64,000 nucleotides of DNA from Streptomyces spiramenti (GTDB lineage: Bacteria; Actinomycetota; Actinomycetes; Streptomycetales; Streptomycetaceae): assembly GCF_012034385.1 (NCBI RefSeq), contig NZ_JAAVJB010000002.1:22716-86715 (forward strand), given 5' to 3'. The first letter of the stretch is position 1; the number at the start of each line of letters is the position of its first letter. This document shows positions 1-7,383 of this stretch, piece after piece. Made by a program: the position numbers and the translations under genes. The notes below the pieces were generated by a model, which saw only the letters and a program-made list of their open reading frames with translations, ran no database searches and had not been told where the DNA came from.

Positions 1-187
1 AGTGATGGAGGGTGGCGCCGGTGATCCGGTCCTTGGTGAGGGTGAAGCCGCGCAGGTGGATGGGGTCGGCACATCCTCCGGTGCGGTGAACCTGCTGTTC
101 CCAGCGGCGGTAGTCCGGCTGCCCGGTCACCCTCAGCGCGTCAGCGAGGGTGACCGGGCAGGGGCCCGCCGCGGTGGCGGTGTGCAT
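1..187 (-). CDS. RepSA-type replication initiator, N-terminal part (cut by window edge)
   Basis: The reading frame starts at the ATG at 187 and runs off the left edge after about 62 residues. It overlaps the stop of the methyltransferase gene as ATGA, so the two are probably translationally coupled. The visible part contains a D-Y-R-R-W-E-Q-Q-V then T-G-G-C-A-D-P-I-H-L-R-G pattern, which matches the N terminus I know from RepSA-like initiators of actinomycete integrative and conjugative elements. Those proteins drive rolling-circle replication of the excised element. Position fits the usual order tra-spd-rep-xis-int, so xis, int and the tRNA attachment site are expected to the left. The catalytic domain is outside the window, so the call rests on the N terminus and context. 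Confidence 0.72.
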   Translation of the reverse strand, partial: MHTATAAGPCPVTLADALRVTGQPDYRRWEQQVHRTGGCADPIHLRGFTLTKDRITGATLHH

Positions 188-1263
188 CAGGCCGCCACCT
201 TCCGCAGCGCGGTCGGCACGATCGTGCCGGTGGCTGCTGCCGCGACAGCGGCGGCGACCGGGGGCGGGACGGCGTTGCCTATCTGTTCGAACTGCTTGGT
301 GCGTGAACCGTGCCAGGGGTAGTCGGCGGGGAAGCCCTGGAGGAGGGCCGCTTCGGCGACGGACAGCCGGCGAACCTTGTGGCCGTGTTCGTCGTGCCAG
401 GAGACATCTTTGAGGCTATGGCCGAATAGCAGGGTGGGCGCCGGCGAGTCCAACACCCGGCGCGTGGCGCGCTTCTGATTCCCGACCCGCAGTGTCCAGG
501 AGCGCGCCCGGCCGGTGAGTGCCCAGGAGGGGCCGCCGGTGGGGAAACGGGTGCCGCCGGTGGTGTGGTGGCCCCGGGTGATGATGTCTCCGGTCGGGCA
601 GCCGATCGCGTCCCGCATGGAGACCCAAGGGAGGCGCCCGGGGCCGAAGAGCGTCGGTGGGGTGCCCGCGCGGTGGTGAGTGGGTTCGGGCGGCAGCGCC
701 GAGCGGTCGAGGGAGGCGATGAGGAAGCAGCGTTTGCGTGTCTGGGGTAGTCCGTGATCGGCGGCGTTGAGGATGCCCGTCCATGTCGAGTAGCCGACCG
801 AGCCCAGGCGGCGTGCGGTGTGCTGGAAGAGCGGCAGTGCGGCGGGCACCTGTTCCAACGCGATCCAACGGGGGCGCCGGGCGAGGCTGTAGCGCAGTGG
901 TTCGACGACCAGGAGCGAGCGGGGGTCGGCGCACCGGGCCCGCATCTCTGCCCGGGTGTCGCGGCCGGCGGCGAGATCGGAGAGCGCGGCGTGGCAGAGG
1001 GGCATGTCGTCGGCGCCCGCGCGGAGGCCGGCGGTGCTGAATGTCTGGCAGGGTGGCGAGGCGATCAACCCTTCGGTCGCGGGGAGGTCCCGGGGGTCGA
1101 GTGCGGCGACATCGGAGGGTTCGGTCGCGTGTCCTGCGGCGGTCCGGGTCGCCAGCGCTGCACGGTCGATCTCCACGCCAAGGTCACGCAGGCCAAGGGA
1201 CCGTAGACCGTGGGACCAGCCACCGGGGCCGGCGAAGAGGTCGAGGACATCGAAGGTGGTCAT
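187..1263 (-). CDS. C5 cytosine-specific DNA methyltransferase
   Basis: A 358-residue protein with the ordered motifs of C5 DNA methyltransferases: SAM-binding F-A-G-P-G-G near residues 10-15, the P-C-Q loop with catalytic Cys72 in S-P-P-C-Q-T-F-S, an E-Q-V variant of the usual E-N-V motif near 137-139, and Q-T-R-K-R near 174-178. The C terminus has the R-R-L-S-V-x-E and G-N-A-V-P motifs. I chose the ATG at 1263 because the conserved core begins there and it overlaps the preceding small gene as ATGA; an upstream in-frame start would add 38 unlikely residues. No cognate endonuclease is next to it, so it is probably an orphan methylase that modifies element or host DNA, perhaps as anti-restriction during transfer (inference). 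Confidence 0.9.
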   Translation of the reverse strand: MTTFDVLDLFAGPGGWSHGLRSLGLRDLGVEIDRAALATRTAAGHATEPSDVAALDPRDLPATEGLIASPPCQTFSTAGLRAGADDMPLCHAALSDLAAGRDTRAEMRARCADPRSLLVVEPLRYSLARRPRWIALEQVPAALPLFQHTARRLGSVGYSTWTGILNAADHGLPQTRKRCFLIASLDRSALPPEPTHHRAGTPPTLFGPGRLPWVSMRDAIGCPTGDIITRGHHTTGGTRFPTGGPSWALTGRARSWTLRVGNQKRATRRVLDSPAPTLLFGHSLKDVSWHDEHGHKVRRLSVAEAALLQGFPADYPWHGSRTKQFEQIGNAVPPPVAAAVAAAATGTIVPTALRKVAA

Positions 1264-1442
1264 GCCGCCTCCCCATCGAGACCGGGGCGCACCGGGTGGG
1301 CGTTGAGCCAGTTCTCGGCGCAGACCTTGTGGACGGGGGTGCCGTTGTCGGAGCGGAGCGGGGTCGAGGCGCCGCACAGGACGCAGGGCTTGTCGCCGCT
1401 GTGGTCGTAGTGCTTAGCCGCGCGCCAGTTCAGGAGGGTCAT
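1260..1442 (-). CDS. Small Cys-pair protein upstream of methyltransferase
   Basis: A 60-residue protein with a C-V-L-C pair and a further Cys near the C terminus (K-V-C-A-E-N-W), which could form a small zinc knuckle. It overlaps both neighbours by 4 nt: its start overlaps the stop of the gene at 1439-1615, and its stop overlaps the methyltransferase start. This makes it part of a coupled trio. I recognise no named family. Similar very small Cys-rich proteins are common passengers in Streptomyces AICEs. Confidence 0.68.
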   Translation of the reverse strand: MTLLNWRAAKHYDHSGDKPCVLCGASTPLRSDNGTPVHKVCAENWLNAHPVRPGLDGEAA

Positions 1443-1615
1443 CGGGTGGCCGCCTGGGCCGCTCGCGGGGCGGTGGTGCCGGTGCCGTGGCAGGTGCCGC
1501 AGTGGACGGGCAGGGTGGTACGGGTGCCGTCGGGGGCGCGGGTGCCGGTGGTGATGTGGGCGGTGGCGTGTCCGTCGCAGCCGTTGCAGACGCGGCCGGT
1601 GGTGTGGGGCATCAT
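1439..1615 (-). CDS. Small zinc-ribbon-like AICE protein (58 aa)
   Basis: Translating the minus strand from the ATG at 1615 gives 58 residues with two Cys pairs, V-C-N-G-C-D-G-H-A and C-G-T-C-H-G-T-G, a DnaJ-type zinc-ribbon pattern. A second ATG follows directly at 1612. The stop overlaps the start of the 60-residue gene as ATGA. The protein resembles the 58-residue protein at 3868-4044, which has the same CxxC arrangement, so the element carries two related microproteins. Function is unknown; nucleic-acid or protein binding through zinc is a guess. Confidence 0.62.
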   Translation of the reverse strand: MMPHTTGRVCNGCDGHATAHITTGTRAPDGTRTTLPVHCGTCHGTGTTAPRAAQAATR

Positions 1616-1712
1616 GGGATTTCCCTTTCGCTGGGCTTCGGTCTGGTGTGGGAGGAGCCCCGGGGCGGCGGATGCTTGGCGGTATCGGTGCCGCCCCGGG
1701 GTTTTGCGCTGT

Positions 1713-2243
1713 TCAGGGGCGTCGGGTGTGGCCCTTGGCCGCGTACATGGCCTGGTCGGCGGCGGACAGGGCGTCGCTGAGGGTGGGGACCGGCAGCTCT
1801 GCGGCGTGGCTGGTGCCGATGGAGGCGGTCACGGGGATGAGGGCGCCGTTGTGGGGGACGGGCCGGTTCAGCAGCCGCGCGAGGTCGTCCAGACGGCCCG
1901 CGGTTGCGTCGGTGGTGATGGCGGTGAACTCGTCGCCACCGATTCGGCCGGCAAGTCCGGTGCGGTGGCACCAGGCGGCGAGCCGCTGGGCGGTCGCGGT
2001 CAGGGCGGCGTCTCCGGCGGGGTGGCCGTAGGTGTCGTTGAGCTGCTTGAAGTGGTCGAGGTCGACCAGGAGGACCGCGGCGCCGGGCTGGTTCAGGAGG
2101 CGTTCGGCGCGGGCGGACCAGCCGCTACGGGTGTGCAGCCCGGTGAGGGGGTCGCGGCGGGCGGTCCGCAGGCGGTGGGTGAGCCATCCGCTGTGGAGGA
2201 GCCAGCCGGAGAAGGCGAGCGCGGTGAAGGCGTAGGAGTACAC
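1713..2243 (-). CDS. GGDEF-domain (diguanylate cyclase-like) protein
   Basis: A 176-residue protein starting at GTG 2243, with an AGGAG ribosome binding site 5-6 nt upstream. The first 20 residues are hydrophobic and could anchor it in the membrane. A GGDEF domain fills the rest: R-D-P-L-T-G-L near residues 29-35, L-L-V-D-L-D-H-F-K near 57-65, and an intact R-I-G-G-D-E-F signature near 100. GGDEF proteins make cyclic di-GMP from two GTP. No EAL or sensor domain is present, and an RxxD inhibitory site is not evident. It sits inside the transfer operon of the element, so it may tie host developmental c-di-GMP signalling to transfer (inference). Confidence 0.88.
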   Translation of the reverse strand: MYSYAFTALAFSGWLLHSGWLTHRLRTARRDPLTGLHTRSGWSARAERLLNQPGAAVLLVDLDHFKQLNDTYGHPAGDAALTATAQRLAAWCHRTGLAGRIGGDEFTAITTDATAGRLDDLARLLNRPVPHNGALIPVTASIGTSHAAELPVPTLSDALSAADQAMYAAKGHTRRP

Positions 2244-2331
2244 GTTTCTCCTTGTCGCAGAGCGCGAGTGAGGTGGGGAGGATGCGGGGCGCCGGATGGG
2301 TGGCGGTATCGGTGGCGCCGGGTGTCGAGGG

Positions 2332-2571
2332 TCAGCGGCGGCGGTTGCGGCGCTTGCTGCCGGGGACGGCCGGGAGGTTGTCGTATCCGGCGCGGCCGTG
2401 GTCGAAGGAGTCGCGGTCGGTGTCGGTCATGCCGTTGTCGGCGAGGGTGCGGTTGATCTCGCGGACCTTGCGGCGGTCGCCGTGGCGCTTGGCGATGGCG
2501 AACTCGCGGCCCAGTTCGGCCATCTCCGGGTTGGAGGGGCCGTTGTCGGTGTTCTTGCGGAAGAAGCCCAT
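2332..2571 (-). CDS. Small basic AICE hypothetical protein
   Basis: A 79-residue, strongly charged protein starting M-G-F-F-R-K-N and ending in an R-N-R-R-R tail. Proteins with this start are frequent between spd genes and rep genes in Streptomyces integrative elements, but I know no function. It lies 14 nt downstream of the SpdD-like gene on the same strand, consistent with one transcript. No transmembrane segment or known motif is visible. Confidence 0.6.
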   Translation of the reverse strand: MGFFRKNTDNGPSNPEMAELGREFAIAKRHGDRRKVREINRTLADNGMTDTDRDSFDHGRAGYDNLPAVPGSKRRNRRR

Positions 2572-2585
2572 GGGGTCGGTTCCTT

Positions 2586-2900
2586 TCAGCGCTGGTTGCG
2601 GTGGTGGTCGGTGTTCGGCTGCTGGGTGGTGAGGGTGCGGGCGGTGATGGCCAGGGCGAGGGCGATGACGGCGAGGGAACCGGCGACGATCGCCACGGCC
2701 AGCAGGAGGGAGGTGAGGATGACGCCGACCGCGACGACCAGGACCGTTCCGCCGACGGTGATGGCGAGGATGCCGCCGGTGGAGATCTGGATCTGCGGGC
2801 GGCCGATCGGCGCCGGGGGAACGGCGGGGTGGTCGCAGCCGCAGATCTGGCCGTGGTGGATGGCGTCGGGGAGCCGCGGGGTTCGGTCGTGGTGAGTCAT
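2586..2900 (-). CDS. SpdD-like mobile element spread protein
   Basis: A 104-residue protein with a His/Cys/Pro-rich N terminus, then a long hydrophobic stretch (about residues 42-85) forming two membrane segments, and a short polar tail. This layout matches SpdD/SpdB-type proteins of pSAM2-like elements, which help spread the element between mycelial compartments after Tra-mediated transfer. I chose the ATG at 2900; the frame runs further upstream but only as shadow of the next genes. Neighbours on both sides are other transfer genes. Confidence 0.72.
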   Translation of the reverse strand: MTHHDRTPRLPDAIHHGQICGCDHPAVPPAPIGRPQIQISTGGILAITVGGTVLVVAVGVILTSLLLAVAIVAGSLAVIALALAITARTLTTQQPNTDHHRNQR

Positions 2901-2920
2901 CGAAGACGCTCCGGTGGGTG

Positions 2921-3106
2921 TCAGCGGGCGGTGCACTTGTGGTGTCGTGCGGCGAGGTCGGCGGCGTCCTCGGTGTCGAAGGTCGCGGACCAGCCGCAGG
3001 CGTTGGCGGTGCAGGAGGCGAGGTAGCCGCGCTTGTTGGTGCGGCGGTTGACTCCGGTGGCGATCTCCACGGGGCCGATCGAGCGCAGGCGGCGGAAGGC
3101 GGTCAT
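2921..3106 (-). CDS. Mobile element transfer protein (61 aa)
   Basis: A 61-residue protein with the pattern R-x-G-P-V-E-I, then R-x-N-x-R-G-x-x-A-S-C, C-G-W-S-A-x-F-D and a terminal H-H-K-C. It belongs to the short 'mobile element transfer protein' family always found beside spdB genes in Streptomyces AICEs. The conserved Cys and His residues suggest a zinc-bound fold. It lies between the SpdD-like and SpdB2-like genes in the same direction, so it probably works in intramycelial spread. Confidence 0.75.
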   Translation of the reverse strand: MTAFRRLRSIGPVEIATGVNRRTNKRGYLASCTANACGWSATFDTEDAADLAARHHKCTAR

Positions 3107-3118
3107 GAGGTTCTCCTG

Positions 3119-3835
3119 TCAGGTGAGTTGGGCGGTGATGGCGTGGATCATCGGTGCGGGCAGGTTCAGCCGGGCCGAGAGCGTGTCGGGATCGATCGAG
3201 GTGCCGGTGGTCTGCCGGTGGGAGTCGGCGATCTGCTGGGCGTGAGCTACCAGGCCGGGCGGGACGCTCACCGCCGGAGCCGGAGCCGGAGCCGGATCGG
3301 GTTCGGGGGTGGTGTCCGGGGGCGGCGGGGCCGGTTCGGGTTCGGTGTGGTTGGCCGCGGTGAGTTCGGGCCGGGGGTCGGTCGGTTGGGCCGGGGTTTC
3401 TGCCGGCAGTTGCTCGACTTCGATGGGCGGGGTGTCCTCGGTTGCCTCGGGTCGGGCCGGGGTGTGGGCGAGGAGGGTTCCGCCGAAGAAGGCGAGCGCT
3501 GGCCATCCGGCGACGAGGATCGACAGCCACTGGGGCACGTCGTCCAGGTTGATCATTCCGGCGGTGCCGATGTTGGCGCCGAGCGATGCCGCGAGGGCGA
3601 TGACGAACCACAGCCAGGGCAGAGCGGCCGAGTGGCCCGCTTCGCGCTGGATGTGAATGCGGCGCCAAGCGGCGACTAGCAGGAGGTCAACGGAGATGGG
3701 GTAGGCCCAGGCTTTCCAGCCGGTCTGTCCGGCTGCCTCGGCGATCTCGTGGAGGTGGGCGAAGGACAGCGCACCGGCGATGACGGCTTGGATCAATACG
3801 GCGTCGATCCGGGCCAGGTACTCGCGCACGGCCAT
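3119..3835 (-). CDS. SpdB2-like membrane spread protein (DUF2637)
   Basis: A 238-residue protein. The first 110 residues hold about four hydrophobic segments, including a W-x-Y-P-x-x-V-D-x-x-L-x-A region typical of DUF2637, and the rest is a Pro/Glu/Thr-rich linker followed by a small C-terminal domain that looks like a winged helix. This fits SpdB2 of pSAM2-type elements, which acts with Tra in spreading plasmid DNA along hyphae. I set the start at the ATG at 3835 (M-A-V-R-E-Y), where the conserved region starts. The long proline-rich linker is the variable part of the family. Confidence 0.8.
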   Translation of the reverse strand: MAVREYLARIDAVLIQAVIAGALSFAHLHEIAEAAGQTGWKAWAYPISVDLLLVAAWRRIHIQREAGHSAALPWLWFVIALAASLGANIGTAGMINLDDVPQWLSILVAGWPALAFFGGTLLAHTPARPEATEDTPPIEVEQLPAETPAQPTDPRPELTAANHTEPEPAPPPPDTTPEPDPAPAPAPAVSVPPGLVAHAQQIADSHRQTTGTSIDPDTLSARLNLPAPMIHAITAQLT

Positions 3836-3867
3836 CTCTCCTTCCGTTGTGCGGCGGTTGGGCGGGG

Positions 3868-4044
3868 TCAGGTGGGGTTGCCGGTGCCGAGGCAGGACAG
3901 GCACAGCGAGGTCTGCTCGCCGACCTTCCGGCGGGACCGGCCGACCAGGACGGTCGTGGTGACGGTGCCGTCCTTGCAGTCGCCGCAGTTGTGCTGGGTC
4001 GTGTCGTTCGGCGGGGGCGCGGGCGGGTTCTTCTTGCGGGGCAT
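3868..4044 (-). CDS. Small zinc-ribbon-like AICE protein (58 aa)
   Basis: A 58-residue protein starting M-P-R-K-K-N with two Cys pairs, N-C-G-D-C-K-D-G and C-L-S-C-L-G-T-G, again a DnaJ-like zinc-ribbon pattern. It resembles the protein encoded at 1439-1615. It lies between spdB2 and tra on the same strand. Such proteins recur in AICEs just downstream of tra, but their role is unknown. Confidence 0.68.
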   Translation of the reverse strand: MPRKKNPPAPPPNDTTQHNCGDCKDGTVTTTVLVGRSRRKVGEQTSLCLSCLGTGNPT

Positions 4045-4118
4045 GGCGGGCCTCTTTTCGTCATGGGAGGGGTAGGGAGGCGGCCCATGGCGGGGCCGGA
4101 GCGTTCGAAGAGGAGGGG

Positions 4119-5471
4119 TTACGCGGGGGTGGCCGCGGGCCGCATCGGTGCCTTGTTCAGGGAGACCGAGGGCGAGGGCTGCCAAGCGGCGATCTCGTTG
4201 ATGCGGGGTGTGGCCGCGGCGTGCTCGGCGCAGGCGCTGACCGCTTCGCGCATCGTGGTGTGCGGGGTGCGGATCAGGGACCAGCCACCGGCAGCGGTCG
4301 CGGCGACGGCGACCCCGGGCCGGTCCGGGGAGATGCGGACAGCCGCAGCAACAGCATCAGGGGCGGCGTCGGAGAGCGCCATCTTCGCGGTGCCCTCATC
4401 GTTGACGCGGTGCACGGTCCGGGCGGAGAGCTGAGCGCGCAGCATCGTAATGCCGGAGCCAAGATCGGCGCCGAAGCGCTGCCCGCACACCTCCAAGTAG
4501 ATGCCCGCGGCGCGGCCGAGCTGAGCCAGCCGAACCAGAGCGGTGATGATCGCATCGCGGCGCTTCTCCTCGGCTTTCGAGGCGACCAGGGCCAGTTCGG
4601 CGACCTCATCCACGATCACCACCACCGGAGTCGGCCGCAGCCCTGCGGGCAGACCCCAGATATCGGAAGTGATCTCAGCCGCCGCGGTGTCGGCGCTGAT
4701 GCGCTGCTCGCGCCGGATGAGCTGGTAGACCGCCTCCATCCGCTCCAGCAACCCGTTCAACAGGCCAAGAGCGTCCTCGGGAGTGGAGACCAAGGCGGAC
4801 AGGCGGGGCGCGTAGGGGGCAAGTTCGACGCCTTCCTTGCAGTCGATCCCGACCAGAGCGACCGGCAGCGGCGCGAGGAGCTTGACCAGGCGCCGCTGGT
4901 AGACCGACTTCCCCGACTGCGTCGCGCCGATCGTCAGCGCGTGAGGGATACGGCGGTAGTCCCGCCAATGCGTCGAGCCGTCCTCGACCACCGCGACAGG
5001 CAGCCGCAGACCATCCCCAGAGGTGCCGGCAACCTCGCTCATCCGGACTCGGGCCAGCACATCGAACCCGGTCATCCGCAACTCCACCAGCCCCGCCCGC
5101 ACTTCCCGGCAGGTCACCTGCTGCATCGCGAAAGAGTGCCGCAACCGATCAGCGGCCGACCGGAAGTCGTAGGCATCCTGCCCCGGCAGCAACCGGACCC
5201 GAACCACCAGCCCCGTCGAAGTGACCCGTAACCGGACCAGCCGAGGAACCCGCGGAGAGGGAAGAGGCCGATGTACCCACCGGGCCACCGCCAGCCGCAT
5301 CCGCGAGGGGTCTTCCACCAGCCCGCACGCGTCCATCACCGACGACCACCGACGCAGCACCCGCACCACCGCCAGCACCCACCCGACGGTGAGCCACCAC
5401 CACGCCGGACGCACCCACCGCAGGGCAACCAGCGCGGCAACCAGGACCAGGACGAGCACCAAGCCGAGCAC
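4119..5471 (-). CDS. tra: Conjugal DNA translocase Tra (FtsK/SpoIIIE family)
   Basis: A 450-residue motor ATPase. The N terminus has two hydrophobic segments (about residues 1-16 and 24-38) that would anchor it. The FtsK domain carries Walker A G-A-T-Q-S-G-K-S near 182-189 and Walker B V-V-V-I-V-D-E-V near 283-290, followed by the R-A-A-G-I-x-L-E-V-C-x-Q-R region. In Streptomyces, one such protein moves double-stranded element DNA from donor to recipient without a type IV secretion system. A winged-helix clt-reading domain probably lies in the last 100 residues. It heads the transfer operon below two repressor operators, so repression by the GntR protein is likely. Confidence 0.92.
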   Translation of the reverse strand: MLGLVLVLVLVAALVALRWVRPAWWWLTVGWVLAVVRVLRRWSSVMDACGLVEDPSRMRLAVARWVHRPLPSPRVPRLVRLRVTSTGLVVRVRLLPGQDAYDFRSAADRLRHSFAMQQVTCREVRAGLVELRMTGFDVLARVRMSEVAGTSGDGLRLPVAVVEDGSTHWRDYRRIPHALTIGATQSGKSVYQRRLVKLLAPLPVALVGIDCKEGVELAPYAPRLSALVSTPEDALGLLNGLLERMEAVYQLIRREQRISADTAAAEITSDIWGLPAGLRPTPVVVIVDEVAELALVASKAEEKRRDAIITALVRLAQLGRAAGIYLEVCGQRFGADLGSGITMLRAQLSARTVHRVNDEGTAKMALSDAAPDAVAAAVRISPDRPGVAVAATAAGGWSLIRTPHTTMREAVSACAEHAAATPRINEIAAWQPSPSVSLNKAPMRPAATPA

Positions 5472-5474
5472 GAC

Positions 5475-5804
5475 TCACACAGCCTGCGTGATCGCAACGG
5501 CCCGGAACGCGATCCCGTGGCGCTTCTGGCCGTTGAACTCGTTCTCCCACGGCCGCGCGATCAACCCCGTCAGCGACACCCGAGCACCCGAGTCCAGCTC
5601 ACCCGAGACCCCCGTCTCCGGGACCGTGACGGTCACCAGTTCCGCGTTCCCGTCCCGGACGAACAGCACGTCCGCCGTCATCAGCTTCGCGTTCGTCTCA
5701 CGATCCAGAGCGATCTCACCCGTCTGCCGGTTCGCGATCTTGATCTGCGGCGCCTGGGCCAGCACGACCATCGCGCCGCTGGTGTCCACCGGGATCTGAC
5801 GCAT
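5475..5804 (-). CDS. Conserved AICE protein between tra and repressor
   Basis: A 109-residue protein starting M-R-Q-I-P-V-D-T-S, with a GGAG ribosome binding site upstream of the ATG at 5804; an in-frame GTG at 5834 would lie inside the operator and is less likely. The sequence is predicted soluble and beta-rich (repeated V-x-V and L-x-V patterns). Proteins like it sit at this position, directly upstream of tra, in many pSAM2-type elements. Its stop is 3 nt before the tra start, so the two are coupled. Function is unknown. Confidence 0.7.
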   Translation of the reverse strand: MRQIPVDTSGAMVVLAQAPQIKIANRQTGEIALDRETNAKLMTADVLFVRDGNAELVTVTVPETGVSGELDSGARVSLTGLIARPWENEFNGQKRHGIAFRAVAITQAV

Positions 5805-5830
5805 AGCTGTCTCCTCAGTTGTGTGCACGA

Positions 5831-5850
5831 GCACTCATGTGCATGAGTGC
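5831..5850. promoter_or_regulatory. Palindromic operator 1 upstream of tra operon
   Basis: GCACTCATGTGCATGAGTGC has 9-bp arms that are exact inverted copies around a TG centre. It shares the core CTCATG-N2-CATGAG with the site at 5867-5884. It lies between the transfer operon and the GntR repressor gene, so it is probably bound by that repressor. pSAM2 KorSA is known to bind comparable short palindromes. Confidence 0.75.
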
Positions 5851-5866
5851 TGATTCGAGAGTGCCC

Positions 5867-5884
5867 GACTCATGTACATGAGTC
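5867..5884. promoter_or_regulatory. Palindromic operator 2 upstream of tra operon
   Basis: GACTCATGTACATGAGTC is a perfect 18-bp palindrome. Its centre is 35 bp from the centre of operator 1, a little more than three helical turns, which would place two repressor dimers on nearly the same face of the DNA. It lies downstream of the repressor gene stop and upstream of the 5475-5804 gene. Confidence 0.78.
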
Positions 5885-5935
5885 AAGTCCTCTCGTTGAA
5901 GGGAGACTTGCGGCTTTGGCCGAAGCGGCAGCGGC

Positions 5936-6715
5936 TCAGTCCTCGGCGGGCACGATGTAGTCGAGAGACCACAGGTCAGCGGCCATGACGGTGTCGCACA
6001 CCTCGACCGCCTGCCCTTCCTCGGTCTTCGCAACTCGGGTCAGGTGCAGGATCGGGGCGCCGGGGCTGAGCTTGAGTCGTCCACGCTCTTCTTTGCTGGC
6101 GAGACGGGCGCGCACGGTCTCATGAAACGAGCCGAGGGTGTGGCCGTGGTCTTCAAGGCGCGCATAGATGCCGCCGCCGCCGGGGTTGTCCTGGTGCATC
6201 TCCGGGATGTCGCTTACGACGTCCCATGGCAGGTAAGAGGTCGCTTCCTCCGTTGGGGTGCCATCCCGGAAGTAGAGGCGCCGGCGGACGAGTACCGCCG
6301 AGGCGGGGGAGAGGTCGAGCAGTTCAGCCACGGAGTCAGGTGCTGGCATCCTGCCCACATGCAGCACCTCCACCGAGGAGGACGAGCCCATCTGCTCGCT
6401 CTCGGCGAGGAAGGCCGCCTTGCCTGCCTTGCGATGCGACCGGCGGAAGCGGTCCGCGGCCTTGCGCTGGTGGGTGGGGCGTCGCTTGACGAACGTCCCC
6501 TTGCCGTGGTGTGTCTCCGCGAGGTCGAGCGACCTTAGCTCTGCGACGGCGCGGCGAGTGGTTCCTGCGACGACGCCGTACCGCTTCATGAGCTCTGACT
6601 CACTCGGCAGCTTGTCGCCAGCGCTCAGGGTGCCGGTCCGAATCTGTTCCGCCAGGTCGTCGGCGATCTGCAAGTAGACCGGCTTGCCCGAGTCCCGCGT
6701 GCTGGGGGTCCCCAT
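5936..6715 (-). CDS. GntR-family repressor (KorSA-like)
   Basis: A 259-residue regulator. An N-terminal GntR winged helix (about residues 8-75) contains K-L-P-S-E-S-E-L-M-K-R-Y and the H-G-K-G-T-F-V wing. The rest is a UTRA ligand-binding domain (G-x-x-I-Y-A-R-L-E near 185; a C-terminal D-x-V-M-A-A-D). In pSAM2 the GntR protein KorSA represses the activator gene pra and so keeps the element integrated. Here the gene is divergent from the Nudix/Pra-like gene with overlapping promoters and sits beside two perfect operators. The ATG at 6715 gives the normal family start. Confidence 0.88.
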   Translation of the reverse strand: MGTPSTRDSGKPVYLQIADDLAEQIRTGTLSAGDKLPSESELMKRYGVVAGTTRRAVAELRSLDLAETHHGKGTFVKRRPTHQRKAADRFRRSHRKAGKAAFLAESEQMGSSSSVEVLHVGRMPAPDSVAELLDLSPASAVLVRRRLYFRDGTPTEEATSYLPWDVVSDIPEMHQDNPGGGGIYARLEDHGHTLGSFHETVRARLASKEERGRLKLSPGAPILHLTRVAKTEEGQAVEVCDTVMAADLWSLDYIVPAED

Positions 6716-6733
6716 TGAGTTCGACTCCTTCTA

Positions 6734-6751
6734 TGCTCCTCTACATGAGTA
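6734..6751. promoter_or_regulatory. Degenerate repressor half-site at divergent promoter
   Basis: The sequence TACATGAGTA here copies the right half of operator 2 nearly exactly, while the left half is degenerate (4 of 8 bases). It lies between the divergent starts of the GntR gene and the Nudix gene and overlaps the likely Nudix start codon. It could allow weaker control of both genes by the repressor. Confidence 0.45.
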
Positions 6752-7197
6752 ACAGCCGCCCATCAACGAGGTCAACGCCGCTCCACTCCGTATCGGTCGC
6801 CGGTGCAGTCGTACGGGAGGACGGGCGAGTCCTCGTGATCCGGCGCGCCGACAACGGAACGTGGGAGCCTCCGGGAGGCGTGCTCGAAGTGGACGAGTCC
6901 CCGGAGGCCGGGGTGGCACGCGAAGTCTGGGAAGAGACCGGCATCCGGGTCGAGGTCGAGCAGCTCTCGGGCGTCTACAAGAACATGAAGCGCGGCGTCG
7001 TCGCCCTGGTCTTCCGCTGTAGTCCCGCAGGGGGAAGCGAGACGTTGAGCGACGAGTCAACAGCCGTCGAGTGGCTGACGGCTGACGAGGTCTCGCAGCG
7101 CATGTCCGAGGCCTACGCAGTCCGGGTACTCGATGCCTTGCGCGAAGACGGCCCGCACGTCCGGAACCATGACGGAGTTCGCCTCGTAGCTGCCTGA
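6745..7197 (+). CDS. Nudix hydrolase-like protein (Pra-like activator position)
   Basis: About 150 residues with a clear Nudix box: G-G-V-L-E-V-D-E, then R-E-V-W-E-E-T-G-I, fitting G-x5-E-x7-R-E-U-x-E-E-x-G-U. Nudix proteins hydrolyse nucleoside diphosphates linked to another group. In pSAM2, the gene at this position (pra) activates replication and excision and encodes a Nudix-like protein. I favour the ATG at 6745 (M-S-N-S-R-P), the usual start in relatives; ATG 6733 and TTG 6715 are alternatives. Neither candidate has a convincing ribosome binding site, so a leaderless message is possible. Confidence 0.82.
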   Translation: MSNSRPSTRSTPLHSVSVAGAVVREDGRVLVIRRADNGTWEPPGGVLEVDESPEAGVAREVWEETGIRVEVEQLSGVYKNMKRGVVALVFRCSPAGGSETLSDESTAVEWLTADEVSQRMSEAYAVRVLDALREDGPHVRNHDGVRLVAA

Positions 7198-7383
7198 CGG
7201 CGAAGCCGGTTGGCCACGCGGTACAAGTTTCCCTACTTCATCAAGGCTCGCTCCGCTCGCTGCGCGGCCCGGCTCCCCCGGGCCGCCGCTCCTGTCTCCG
7301 CCCCGCTCCGGCCCGGTCCGCCGGCCGCGCGGGTGCGGCGGCGCGGTGGTGGGGAACGTGGGTGGCTGGGGCGGTCGGCTCCA

